This document shows positions 1-6,068 of a stretch of 11,967 nt of DNA, piece after piece. Source of the DNA: Eubacteriales bacterium (lineage in GTDB: Bacteria > Bacillota > Clostridia > JANYKE01). The notes below the pieces were generated by a model. The model made no database searches. It had not been told where the DNA came from and saw only the letters and a program-made list of their open reading frames with translations. The stretch is from the NCBI GenBank assembly GCA_025361685.1, contig JANYKE010000115.1, forward strand, positions 1 to 11,967, written 5' to 3'. Position numbers and translations under genes: made by a program. Every line of letters begins with the position of its first letter. Positions within the stretch are counted from its first letter, which is position 1.

Positions 1-161
1 AGTGCTACCGTGCCGGTTCCTGTCGTGTCGTTGCCTAAAGTAAAGTCAACGTAAAGCGTTTTGCTGTCTGCAGAAACCACAACTGTTGTTAGTGGTACCA
101 GTACGGACAGAACCATAAAAACTGTTACTGCAATTGCCAAAAACTTTTTCATTTTATTCAT
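1..161 (-). CDS. Secreted protein, N-terminal fragment (possible beta-helix/DUF1565-type)
   Basis: Only the first 53 codons are in the window; the rest lies beyond the left edge. The start at 161 follows a strong GGAGGG site (169-174) by 7 nt; a second ATG three codons in is possible but worse placed. The product begins with a Sec signal peptide: a basic start (MNKMKK), a hydrophobic core over about residues 7-29 and a likely cleavage after VSA at residue 31. The mature start reads SKTLYVDFTLGNDTTGTGT. A YVD followed by a G-N/D-D-x-x-G-T-G motif is typical of the start of DUF1565 and right-handed parallel beta-helix surface proteins, but too little is visible to prove that. Another secreted protein, such as a carbohydrate-active enzyme with this N-terminal module, is equally possible. 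It is divergent from the corrinoid protein gene. Secretion is well supported; the fold is inference. Confidence 0.7.
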   Translation of the reverse strand, partial: MNKMKKFLAIAVTVFMVLSVLVPLTTVVVSADSKTLYVDFTLGNDTTGTGTVA

Positions 162-183
162 TATCTTTCCCTCCTTAATTTTT

Positions 184-234
184 GATGCAAAGATTTTTCC
201 CCAAACAGACTCGGATGATAAATCTTAGTGCATC
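184..234 (-). promoter_or_regulatory. Leader hairpin upstream of the secreted-protein gene
   Basis: Bases 184-196 (GATGCAAAGATTT) pair with 220-234 to give a 13-bp stem with a 2-nt bulge at 227-228 and a 23-nt loop. It sits 9 nt upstream of the ribosome binding site of the minus-strand secreted protein, and would begin about 12 nt after the start of a transcript from the promoter proposed at 253-281. It has no following U-tract, so it is not a simple terminator. It could stabilise the mRNA 5' end, bind a protein or be part of a small regulatory leader. I do not recognise it as a known riboswitch class. Confidence 0.45.
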
Positions 235-252
235 GCATTACTTTGTAGGATT

Positions 253-281
253 ATATTACACCTATTTTTCTATGAATTCAA
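253..281 (-). promoter_or_regulatory. Possible promoter of the secreted-protein gene
   Basis: On the minus strand TTGAAT (276-281) and TAATAT (253-258) are separated by 17 nt, close to the sigma-A consensus. An overlapping TATAAT at 250-255 has a less good 20-nt spacer. The predicted transcript start near 246 gives a leader of about 85 nt that contains the hairpin at 184-234. Prediction from sequence only. Confidence 0.4.
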
Positions 282-332
282 CCCTTTTAAAGAAAAAAGT
301 TTATGGCAAATGTAAATTATTTGTAAATTTTC

Positions 333-361
333 TTGCATTTACTTTTATTGCATTGTAGAAT
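333..361 (+). promoter_or_regulatory. Sigma-A-type promoter of the corrinoid protein gene
   Basis: TTGCAT (333-338) and TAGAAT (356-361) are spaced by 17 nt, each one or two bases off consensus. The predicted transcript start near 368 gives a 5' leader of about 30 nt, containing only the ribosome binding site AAGGAGG (384-390), 8 nt before the ATG. There is no room for a cobalamin riboswitch in such a short leader. Confidence 0.6.
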
Positions 362-398
362 GAGTGAGTGAGAATAAAATATCAAGGAGGTTTTTTAG

Positions 399-1028
399 AT
401 GTCGATTTTAGTAGAAATTAGTGAATTGTTACAAAAGGGCCGAGCGCCACAGGTTAGAGAGCTTGTTGCACAAGCTGTTGCAGAGGGTATTGCTCCAAAA
501 ACTATTCTTGAAGAAGGTCTTCTTTTCGGCATGGGAATAATCGGCGGAAAGTTTAAAAATAATGAAGTATTCGTTCCTGAGGTTTTGGTTGCTGCAAGAG
601 CAATGAATGGCGGACTTGAAGTTCTTAAACCGTATCTTGTTGAAGCTGGAGTTGAGGAAAAGGGTACAGTCGTTATAGGTACAGTTAAAGGCGATTTGCA
701 TGATATCGGCAAGAACCTTGTTAGAATGATGATGGAAGGCAAAGGCTTAAAGATTATTGATTTAGGCGTTGATGTGCCTGCTGAAAAATTTGTCGAAGCT
801 GCTATTGCTGAAAATGCAGATATAATTGCTTGCTCGGCTTTGCTCACAACAACAATGAACGAAATGCGCACGGTTGTCGATGCAGTTAAAGCTTCTGCTC
901 TTAATGGCAAAGTTAAAATTCTTGTCGGCGGTGCTCCTGTCACACAGAGCTTTTGTGAAGAGATTGGTGCTGACGGATATACTTCGGATGCCGCGTCTGC
1001 TTCTGATATGGCGCTTAGCTTCTGCTAA
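399..1028 (+). CDS. Corrinoid (B12-binding) methyl-carrier protein, MtaC/MtbC/MttC-like
   Basis: A 209-residue cytoplasmic protein of the corrinoid shuttle family: it carries a methyl group on cobalt between a substrate-specific methyltransferase and a second methyltransferase that passes it to tetrahydrofolate or another acceptor. Residues 1-85 form the helical cap domain. Residues 88-209 form the B12-binding domain with the lower-ligand motif D99-L-H101-D-I-G104, in which His101 should coordinate cobalt, then SALLT (146-150) and GGAP (177-180). Length and motif order match the family. The start has an AAGGAGG site 8 nt upstream. The gene is a single-gene unit with its own promoter and terminator, and no methyltransferase or reductive activase is next to it, so its substrate (methanol, methylamines, methoxy-aromatics or others) cannot be named. 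The family call is firm; the substrate is unknown. Confidence 0.92.
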   Translation: MSILVEISELLQKGRAPQVRELVAQAVAEGIAPKTILEEGLLFGMGIIGGKFKNNEVFVPEVLVAARAMNGGLEVLKPYLVEAGVEEKGTVVIGTVKGDLHDIGKNLVRMMMEGKGLKIIDLGVDVPAEKFVEAAIAENADIIACSALLTTTMNEMRTVVDAVKASALNGKVKILVGGAPVTQSFCEEIGADGYTSDAASASDMALSFC

Positions 1029-1052
1029 TAAATCCACATCACATATAAAGTT

Positions 1053-1084
1053 AAAGGACTCGAATGTTTCGGGTCCTTTTTATT
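1053..1084 (+). terminator. Rho-independent terminator after the corrinoid protein gene
   Basis: Bases 1053-1064 pair with 1068-1079 (AAAGGACTCGAA against TTCGGGTCCTTT, one G-U pair) around a 3-nt loop, followed by a T-rich run. It begins 24 nt after the stop codon. Because the next gene converges from the right, the same hairpin may also stop minus-strand transcripts from the maturase gene, though its T-run in that direction is poorer. Confidence 0.85.
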
Positions 1085-1104
1085 TTGCCAATTTTTTGTT
1101 GAGT

Positions 1105-2253
1105 TCATTGTTTCATGTTTTGTTTCATGTTTTCTTCCTGCAATTTTATGAGTACCTGTTTAATGTAAGGAGTGGCATATTCGTAAAACTCTTTTAACGA
1201 TTCGCAATATACATTATCACCGGCAGCACCGTTTGTACTGTAATCTCTGTCTCGTCTGCATCCGCCTCTGCACAACGGATAATATGAGCATGCATCACAT
1301 TTTGCATCTTTCAATATAGATGTCTGTCTAAACTTAATCATTGTCGGAGCATTTGCAATCTCTTCAAATGTATTTTTATTTATGTTTCCGGTCTTCCAAT
1401 TATCTACGCAATAAAAATCACACGGGAAAGTGCTCCCGTCTCCTTCAATTACAAATTGTCCGTTGCAGTACCCACTCATGCCGCACTGTTCAGGTGGGTA
1501 TCCCGCCGCCGCTGTAATCAGATTATCAAAAAATCTGATGCTTACATAGTATCCGCTCATGTAATCATCAAACCACAGTTTAAAAAGTCTTTTCAGAAAT
1601 GATGCGTAGACTTTTGTCTTGGCCTGATACACTGATGAAAAAGCTTCTTCATCAAGAGGTCCGATGCATGGAATAAATTGCAAATATCTAAACTCAGCTT
1701 TTTTGAAAAAATTATATATTTGTTCAATGTGTCTTGCCGAATTTGCCGTAACAACACAAAGAATATTATATTCAACTTTATTTTTATTAAACAGTTCAGA
1801 TGTTCTCATTATGCTGCCAAATGTTCCGATCCCTTTGCTATCTAGTCTGTTCATATCGTTAATTTCTTTTGACCCATCAAGTGAAAGGCCGACAAGAATA
1901 TTATTCTCGCAGAAAAATTTTGCCCATTCCTCATCCATTGCAAATCCGTTTGTTTGAAAACTGAAACTTATCTGCAATTTCTTTGTGTTAAGTTTTTTGA
2001 CCTGTCCAACAAAGAAGCGAAAAAAAATCAATCCGGCTAAAGATGGCTCTCCGCCCTGAAAGGAAAAGACAACAAAATTTGAACAAAACTCAAACGCCTT
2101 GCTTATAATATTGTTCGCCGTTTCTTCGCTTATCATTCCGTACGAACTCATTTCCCTTATATCGGAAAGCGAATGATAAAAACAGTATCTGCATTTCATG
2201 TTGCACATACTTGATGCGGGTTTGATTAATACTGTAATTCCCGGCACTACCAT
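1105..2253 (-). CDS. Anaerobic sulfatase-maturating enzyme (radical SAM, SPASM domain)
   Basis: A 382-residue radical-SAM enzyme of the anSME type, which oxidises an active-site Cys or Ser of a sulfatase to formylglycine. The SAM-cluster motif is C17-x3-C21-x2-C24 and the SAM-binding GGEP is at 67-70. The C-terminal SPASM domain shows Cys257, 263, 278, 319, 322, 328, 332 and 350, enough for two auxiliary 4Fe-4S clusters. As I recall the characterised Clostridium perfringens enzyme, these sit at a constant offset of two residues from its cluster cysteines, and D279 in the CDFY motif matches its proposed catalytic Asp. The start has an AGGAG site 10 nt upstream. The protein ends in a duplicated NMKQ, from a 12-bp tandem repeat at 1109-1132. 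No sulfatase gene is in the window. It lies downstream of PFOR, beyond a strong terminator, and I see no convincing promoter of its own. A maturase for another Cys/Ser-type target cannot be excluded. Confidence 0.9.
   Translation of the reverse strand: MVVPGITVLIKPASSMCNMKCRYCFYHSLSDIREMSSYGMISEETANNIISKAFEFCSNFVVFSFQGGEPSLAGLIFFRFFVGQVKKLNTKKLQISFSFQTNGFAMDEEWAKFFCENNILVGLSLDGSKEINDMNRLDSKGIGTFGSIMRTSELFNKNKVEYNILCVVTANSARHIEQIYNFFKKAEFRYLQFIPCIGPLDEEAFSSVYQAKTKVYASFLKRLFKLWFDDYMSGYYVSIRFFDNLITAAAGYPPEQCGMSGYCNGQFVIEGDGSTFPCDFYCVDNWKTGNINKNTFEEIANAPTMIKFRQTSILKDAKCDACSYYPLCRGGCRRDRDYSTNGAAGDNVYCESLKEFYEYATPYIKQVLIKLQEENMKQNMKQ
1109..1132. repeat. 12-bp perfect tandem duplication at the 3' end of the maturase gene
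   Basis: TGTTTCATGTTT occurs twice in a row (1109-1120 and 1121-1132), adding one extra NMKQ unit to the C-terminus of the encoded protein. Being in frame, it leaves the stop codon intact. Probably a recent slippage event. Confidence 0.9.
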
Positions 2254-2267
2254 TTAAATGTTTCTCC

Positions 2268-2299
2268 TTAAATATTTTTCTTTTTAAATATTTTTCTTT
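2268..2299. repeat. 16-bp perfect tandem duplication upstream of the maturase gene
   Basis: TTAAATATTTTTCTTT is present twice, at 2268-2283 and 2284-2299, between the PFOR terminator and the ribosome binding site of the maturase. It fills most of the spacer where a promoter would be expected. Each copy read on the minus strand is A-rich (AAAGAAAAATATTTAA) and could act as an UP-like element or simply be slippage. Confidence 0.9.
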
Positions 2300-2304
2300 C
2301 TTTT

Positions 2305-2336
2305 AAAAAAGGCACCGCCAAAAAGCGGTGCCTTTT
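2305..2336 (-). terminator. Rho-independent terminator after PFOR
   Basis: On the minus strand AAAAGGCACCGC (2325-2336) pairs perfectly with GCGGTGCCTTTT (2307-2318) around a 6-nt loop, followed by further Ts. It begins 20 nt after the PFOR stop codon. The GC-rich 8-bp core and T-run make this the strongest terminator in the window. It should greatly reduce read-through into the maturase gene. Confidence 0.92.
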
Positions 2337-2355
2337 AATTTAGTTACAGATTGAA

Positions 2356-5300
2356 TTATGCATTGTCGGAAAGTTTTTTGTATTTCTCATATTTTTCCTT
2401 TGCTTCTTCAGCCGCTCTAACAAAAAGCTGCTCTGAGATTTCAGGGAAGGTTCTTGTAAGTGATGAATAGCGAGTCTCTCCCATAATAAAGTCCTTATAA
2501 GATTCTGTCGGCTCTTTTGATTCAAGCACAAATGGATTCTTGCCTTCATCCTTCAGTACCGGATTGTATCTGTATAAGTGCCAGTATCCTGCATCAACAG
2601 CTCTCTTCATTTCGTTTTGGCAAGTTGACATTCCATTCTTGAGACCCTGCTCGATACACGGTGCATATGCAATAATTATTGACGGCCCCTTGTAGCTTTC
2701 AGCCTCAACCATTGCCTTAATAAGTTGATTGTGGTTTGCTCCCATTGCAACCTGTGCAACATAAGCATATCCGTATGACATTGCAATCATTCCAAGATCC
2801 TTTTTCTTTGTTCTCATACCTGAAGCAGCAAACTTTGCGACAGCACCGGTAGGTGTTGATTTTGATGCCTGGCCTCCTGTGTTTGAATAAACCTCAGTAT
2901 CAAATACAAGTATATTGACATCCTGTCCTGCAGCAATTACATGGTCAAGACCGCCAAACCCTATATCGTATGCCCATCCGTCGCCTCCAAAAATCCATAC
3001 CGATCTCTTAACAAGGAAGTCTTTCTTGGCTAGTATTGCATCGCATATTGCTTTGGCAGCTTCATCAGCACCGGCATATGCCTCAAGTGTTAAAACTAAT
3101 TCTGCACTTGCACCCTTTGAACCTTCACCCTCAGACATATTGTCAAGCCAATTTTGGGCCGCTGCGCTTATGTCTGCAGAAATGTTCATAGCAATTGCTT
3201 CCTTACACTTATCAGCAATGCCATCTCTAATTTGACTATTGCCTATTAGCATTCCATAGCCGTACTCCGCATTATCTTCAAACAGTGAGTTGGCCCACGC
3301 AGGTCCTTGACCTTTATCGTTTGTTGTGTAAGGCATTGACGGTGCACTGCCTCCCCATATTGATGAGCAGCCCGTTGCATTAGCAATCATCATTCTATCG
3401 CCGAACAGCTGTGTAACCAATCTTGCATATGATGTTTCTGCACAGCCTGCACATGAACCTGAGAATTCAAGCAAAGGTTTTTCGAACTGACTGCCTTTGA
3501 CTGTCTTCTTGTCAAGCGGATTGGCTGTGTGCGGCAAGGAAATAAGATAATCCCAGTTAGCCGTTTCATCTTGCTGAGTTTCGTAAGGCTTCATTTCAAG
3601 AGCCTTTGTCTTGGCAGGACATATAGCTGCACAATTTCCGCAGCCGGTACAATCCTGAACCGAAACTTGTATTTTATAATTGTAATCCTCAAGCCCTTTG
3701 CCTATCGCCTTCTTAGTGGTAAGCGCTTGCGGTGCATTTGCAACATCGCCATCAGTAATTAGGAAAGGTCTGATTGTTGCATGCGGACACACATATGCGC
3801 ACTGGTTACATTGAATACAATTATCCGTAATCCAGTAAGGCACATCAACTGCAATACCTCTCTTCTCGTACTGCGAAGTTCCCTGTGGAAATGTTCCGTC
3901 CTCTCTTCCTAAAAATGCACTTACAGGAAGGTCGCTGCCCTTTTGTTTGTTCATTGGGATAACAACATTCTTGATGAACTCAGGAACTGCTTTTTGTTCA
4001 ATTAACAAGCCCTCATTTGTTGTAGCCCATGATTCAGGAATTTCAACTTTCGTAACCATTTCAATTCCCTTGTCAACAGCAAGATTATTCATATTAACAA
4101 TCTTCTCACCCTTGCTGCCATATGATTTTACAATGGCTTCCTTCATGTACTTAATTGCATCATCAAGTGGAATGACCTTGGCAAGTTTGAAAAATGAAGC
4201 TTGCATGATCATATTGATTCTGTTGCCGAGTCCAATCTCTTTACCAAGGGAAACACCATCAATTGTGTAAAGATTAATTTCATTCTTGGCAATAAACTGT
4301 TTCACGTCTGCCGGCAAATGTTTTTCGAGTTCTTCCGGGCTCCAACCGCAATTAAGCAAGAATGTTCCACCCTTCTTAAGATCTGATACCATATCATATT
4401 GCCCGATGTAAGCAGGATTGTGACAAGCAACAAAATCAGCTTTGTTAACTAAATATGTTGAGCGAATTGGCTTGTGTCCAAAGCGCAAATGCGATACCGT
4501 AATTCCGCCGGATTTCTTTGAATCATATGAAAAATATGCTTGTGCATACATGTCGGTATGATCACCGATAATTTTAATCGAATTCTTGTTAGCTCCAACA
4601 GTTCCGTCAGAACCGAGTCCCCAGAACTTACAGCTTATTGTTCCTTCTGGCGTTGTATCAATCTCACCTTCGGTAGGAAGTGATAAATTGGTAACGTCAT
4701 CAACGATACCAATTGTGAAATGATTCTTTGGAGTACTCTCATTAAGGTTATCGAATACTGCCTTAATCTGCGCAGGAGTTGTGTCCTTTGAACCAAGTCC
4801 GTATCGGCCGCCAACAATTACAGGCTGTTCATTCTTCTCAAAGTAAACTGTGCATACGTCCTGATAAAGAGGTTCGCCAAGTGCTCCCGGCTCTTTTGTT
4901 CTGTCAAGAACAGTAATTTTTTTAGCTGTGGCAGGCACTGCGCCCAAAAAATGTTTTGCTGAAAATGGTCTGTACAGATGAACCTTAACAATACCGACTT
5001 TTTCGCCCTGACTTAATAAATAATCAATAGTCTCTTCAGCTGTATCGCAAACCGAACCCATTGCTATTATTACTCTTTCGGCATCGGGTGCGCCGTAGTA
5101 GCTGAAAAGATTATACTTTCTGCCTGTAAGCTCACCAATTTCTTTCATATATCCTTCAACAATTGCCGGAACTGCTTCATAATAATTATTGCATGCCTCT
5201 CGCGCCTGGAAAAATATGTCAGGATTCTGTGCTGTTCCTCTTAAAACAGGATGCTCAGGATTAAGTGCATTATTCTTGAATTCTTCGACTGCTTTCATAT

Positions 5301-5886
5301 CGATAAGCTTTGCAAAATCTTCTGTCTCGATAACTTCAATCTTTTGTATTTCATGTGATGTTCTGAATCCGTCAAAGAAATGCATAAACGGAACTTTGCT
5401 TTTGATTGCTGAGAGATGCGCAATTCCGCCAAGATCCATAGCCTCTTGAACATTTACCGAAGCCAGCAAAGCAAATCCTGTCTGCCTGCACGCCATTACA
5501 TCGGAGTGATCTCCAAATATTGACAGTGCGTGACTTGCAATTGCGCGAGCCGTTACATGAAATACCGCCGGCAATAACTCGCCCGCGATCTTATACATGT
5601 TAGGAATCATAAGCAGCAATCCTTGTGAAGCTGTATATGTAGTAGTAAGAGCCCCCGATGCCAACGAGCCGTGAACTGTGCCGGCCGCGCCTGCCTCGGA
5701 TTGCATTTCTACAACTTTAACTTCCTGTCCGAAAATGTTTTTCTTGCCTGTTGCTGACCATTGGTCAACATTTTCCGCCATCGGTGACGACGGTGTGATT
5801 GGGTAAATACCCGCAACCTCTGTAAATGCATATGATGCATAAGCCGCTGCGCTGTTACCATCCATAGTCTTCATTTTTCTTTCCAT
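2356..5886 (-). CDS. nifJ: Pyruvate:ferredoxin (flavodoxin) oxidoreductase
   Basis: A 1176-residue single-chain PFOR, which cleaves pyruvate with CoA to acetyl-CoA, CO2 and reduced ferredoxin in the cytoplasm. It has the full domain order: the N-terminal pyruvate/ThDP domain with YPITPSSPMAE (28-38), Glu64 and Arg114; the central CoA-binding part with GLGSDGTVGANK (423-434); a two-cluster ferredoxin domain with Cys690/693/696/700 and Cys746/749/752/756; and the C-terminal ThDP domain with cluster ligands Cys812, 815, 840 and 1077, GDGWAYDIG (968-976) and SNTGGQ (1001-1006). Nothing essential is missing. A 27-codon upstream extension starting with GTG at 5967 is open but would run through a hairpin; MERKMKTMDG at 5886 matches the family N-terminus and has an AAAGGAA site 10 nt upstream. 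The leader holds a 7-bp tandem repeat (GTGCGCT twice, 5904-5917). It is followed by a strong terminator. Confidence 0.98.
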   Translation of the reverse strand: MERKMKTMDGNSAAAYASYAFTEVAGIYPITPSSPMAENVDQWSATGKKNIFGQEVKVVEMQSEAGAAGTVHGSLASGALTTTYTASQGLLLMIPNMYKIAGELLPAVFHVTARAIASHALSIFGDHSDVMACRQTGFALLASVNVQEAMDLGGIAHLSAIKSKVPFMHFFDGFRTSHEIQKIEVIETEDFAKLIDMKAVEEFKNNALNPEHPVLRGTAQNPDIFFQAREACNNYYEAVPAIVEGYMKEIGELTGRKYNLFSYYGAPDAERVIIAMGSVCDTAEETIDYLLSQGEKVGIVKVHLYRPFSAKHFLGAVPATAKKITVLDRTKEPGALGEPLYQDVCTVYFEKNEQPVIVGGRYGLGSKDTTPAQIKAVFDNLNESTPKNHFTIGIVDDVTNLSLPTEGEIDTTPEGTISCKFWGLGSDGTVGANKNSIKIIGDHTDMYAQAYFSYDSKKSGGITVSHLRFGHKPIRSTYLVNKADFVACHNPAYIGQYDMVSDLKKGGTFLLNCGWSPEELEKHLPADVKQFIAKNEINLYTIDGVSLGKEIGLGNRINMIMQASFFKLAKVIPLDDAIKYMKEAIVKSYGSKGEKIVNMNNLAVDKGIEMVTKVEIPESWATTNEGLLIEQKAVPEFIKNVVIPMNKQKGSDLPVSAFLGREDGTFPQGTSQYEKRGIAVDVPYWITDNCIQCNQCAYVCPHATIRPFLITDGDVANAPQALTTKKAIGKGLEDYNYKIQVSVQDCTGCGNCAAICPAKTKALEMKPYETQQDETANWDYLISLPHTANPLDKKTVKGSQFEKPLLEFSGSCAGCAETSYARLVTQLFGDRMMIANATGCSSIWGGSAPSMPYTTNDKGQGPAWANSLFEDNAEYGYGMLIGNSQIRDGIADKCKEAIAMNISADISAAAQNWLDNMSEGEGSKGASAELVLTLEAYAGADEAAKAICDAILAKKDFLVKRSVWIFGGDGWAYDIGFGGLDHVIAAGQDVNILVFDTEVYSNTGGQASKSTPTGAVAKFAASGMRTKKKDLGMIAMSYGYAYVAQVAMGANHNQLIKAMVEAESYKGPSIIIAYAPCIEQGLKNGMSTCQNEMKRAVDAGYWHLYRYNPVLKDEGKNPFVLESKEPTESYKDFIMGETRYSSLTRTFPEISEQLFVRAAEEAKEKYEKYKKLSDNA

Positions 5887-5895
5887 TATAAAACA

Positions 5896-5902
5896 TTCCT
5901 TT
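5896..5902 (-). promoter_or_regulatory. Ribosome binding site fixing the PFOR start
   Basis: AAAGGAA on the minus strand lies 10 nt before the ATG at 5886. The longer open frame begins with a GTG at 5967 that has no comparable site and lies inside the intergenic hairpin, so 5886 is preferred. Confidence 0.75.
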
Positions 5903-5953
5903 CGTGCGCTGTGCGCTAATATAATTAATAAACACATTTTTCGATTGAACAGC

Positions 5954-5998
5954 AAAATGCCGTCCACCGTTTATTTTACAACAGACGACATTTTTTTT
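5954..5998 (-). terminator. Hairpin terminator between the five-gene run and PFOR
   Basis: On the minus strand bases 5994-5984 pair with 5964-5954 (AAAATGTCGTC against GACGGCATTTT, one G-U pair). The helix can extend inward through four more G-U pairs, one G-C and one A-U to a 7-nt loop. The T-run after it is short on the minus strand (four Ts, inside the stem), while the plus strand has eight Ts at 5991-5998. It sits 70 nt after the stop of the cyclase gene and 68 nt before the PFOR start. It probably weakens transcription from the operon into PFOR, which would then need its own promoter between about 5903 and 5953. I found no clear consensus there. Confidence 0.5.
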
Positions 5999-6014
5999 CA
6001 ATACCTATTTAACC

Positions 6015-6063
6015 TTTTGCAGAATTTTGCAGAATTCTACCTTTGCTTCTTTTGCGGAATTCC
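6015..6063. repeat. Three short direct repeats between the cyclase gene and PFOR
   Basis: TTTTGCAGAA occurs as a perfect tandem pair (6015-6024, 6025-6034) and again as TTTTGCGGAA at 6050-6059. The second and third copies run into the palindromes AGAATTCT (6031-6038) and GGAATTCC (6056-6063). They lie immediately after the stop codon of the cyclase gene. They could be a protein-binding array or leftover sequence from rearrangement at the end of the operon. Confidence 0.7.
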
Positions 6064-6068
6064 TATTC

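Noticed and set aside
162..398. Cobalamin riboswitch upstream of the corrinoid protein gene
   Set aside because: The predicted leader is only about 30 nt, and I see no B12-box-like sequence in the spacer.
395..943. 182-codon open frame on the minus strand opposite the corrinoid protein gene
   Set aside because: It is antisense to a well-supported gene, is low-complexity Ser/Thr/Pro/Ile-rich, and has no ribosome binding site; it is a shadow of the real frame.
2915..3235. Plus-strand open frames within PFOR and other minus-strand genes
   Set aside because: They are antisense to a conserved enzyme, lack ribosome binding sites and show no recognisable motif.
5887..5953. Rex-type operator or clear promoter before PFOR
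   Set aside because: No TTGTGAA-N4-TTCACAA-like palindrome is present. The best promoter match (TTGCTG at 5950-5955, TATTAA at 5925-5930, 19-nt spacer on the minus strand) is too weak to annotate.
5887..5967. 27-codon N-terminal extension of PFOR
   Set aside because: It starts at a GTG inside an intergenic hairpin, has no ribosome binding site and does not match the family's N-terminus, whereas the ATG at 5886 does.
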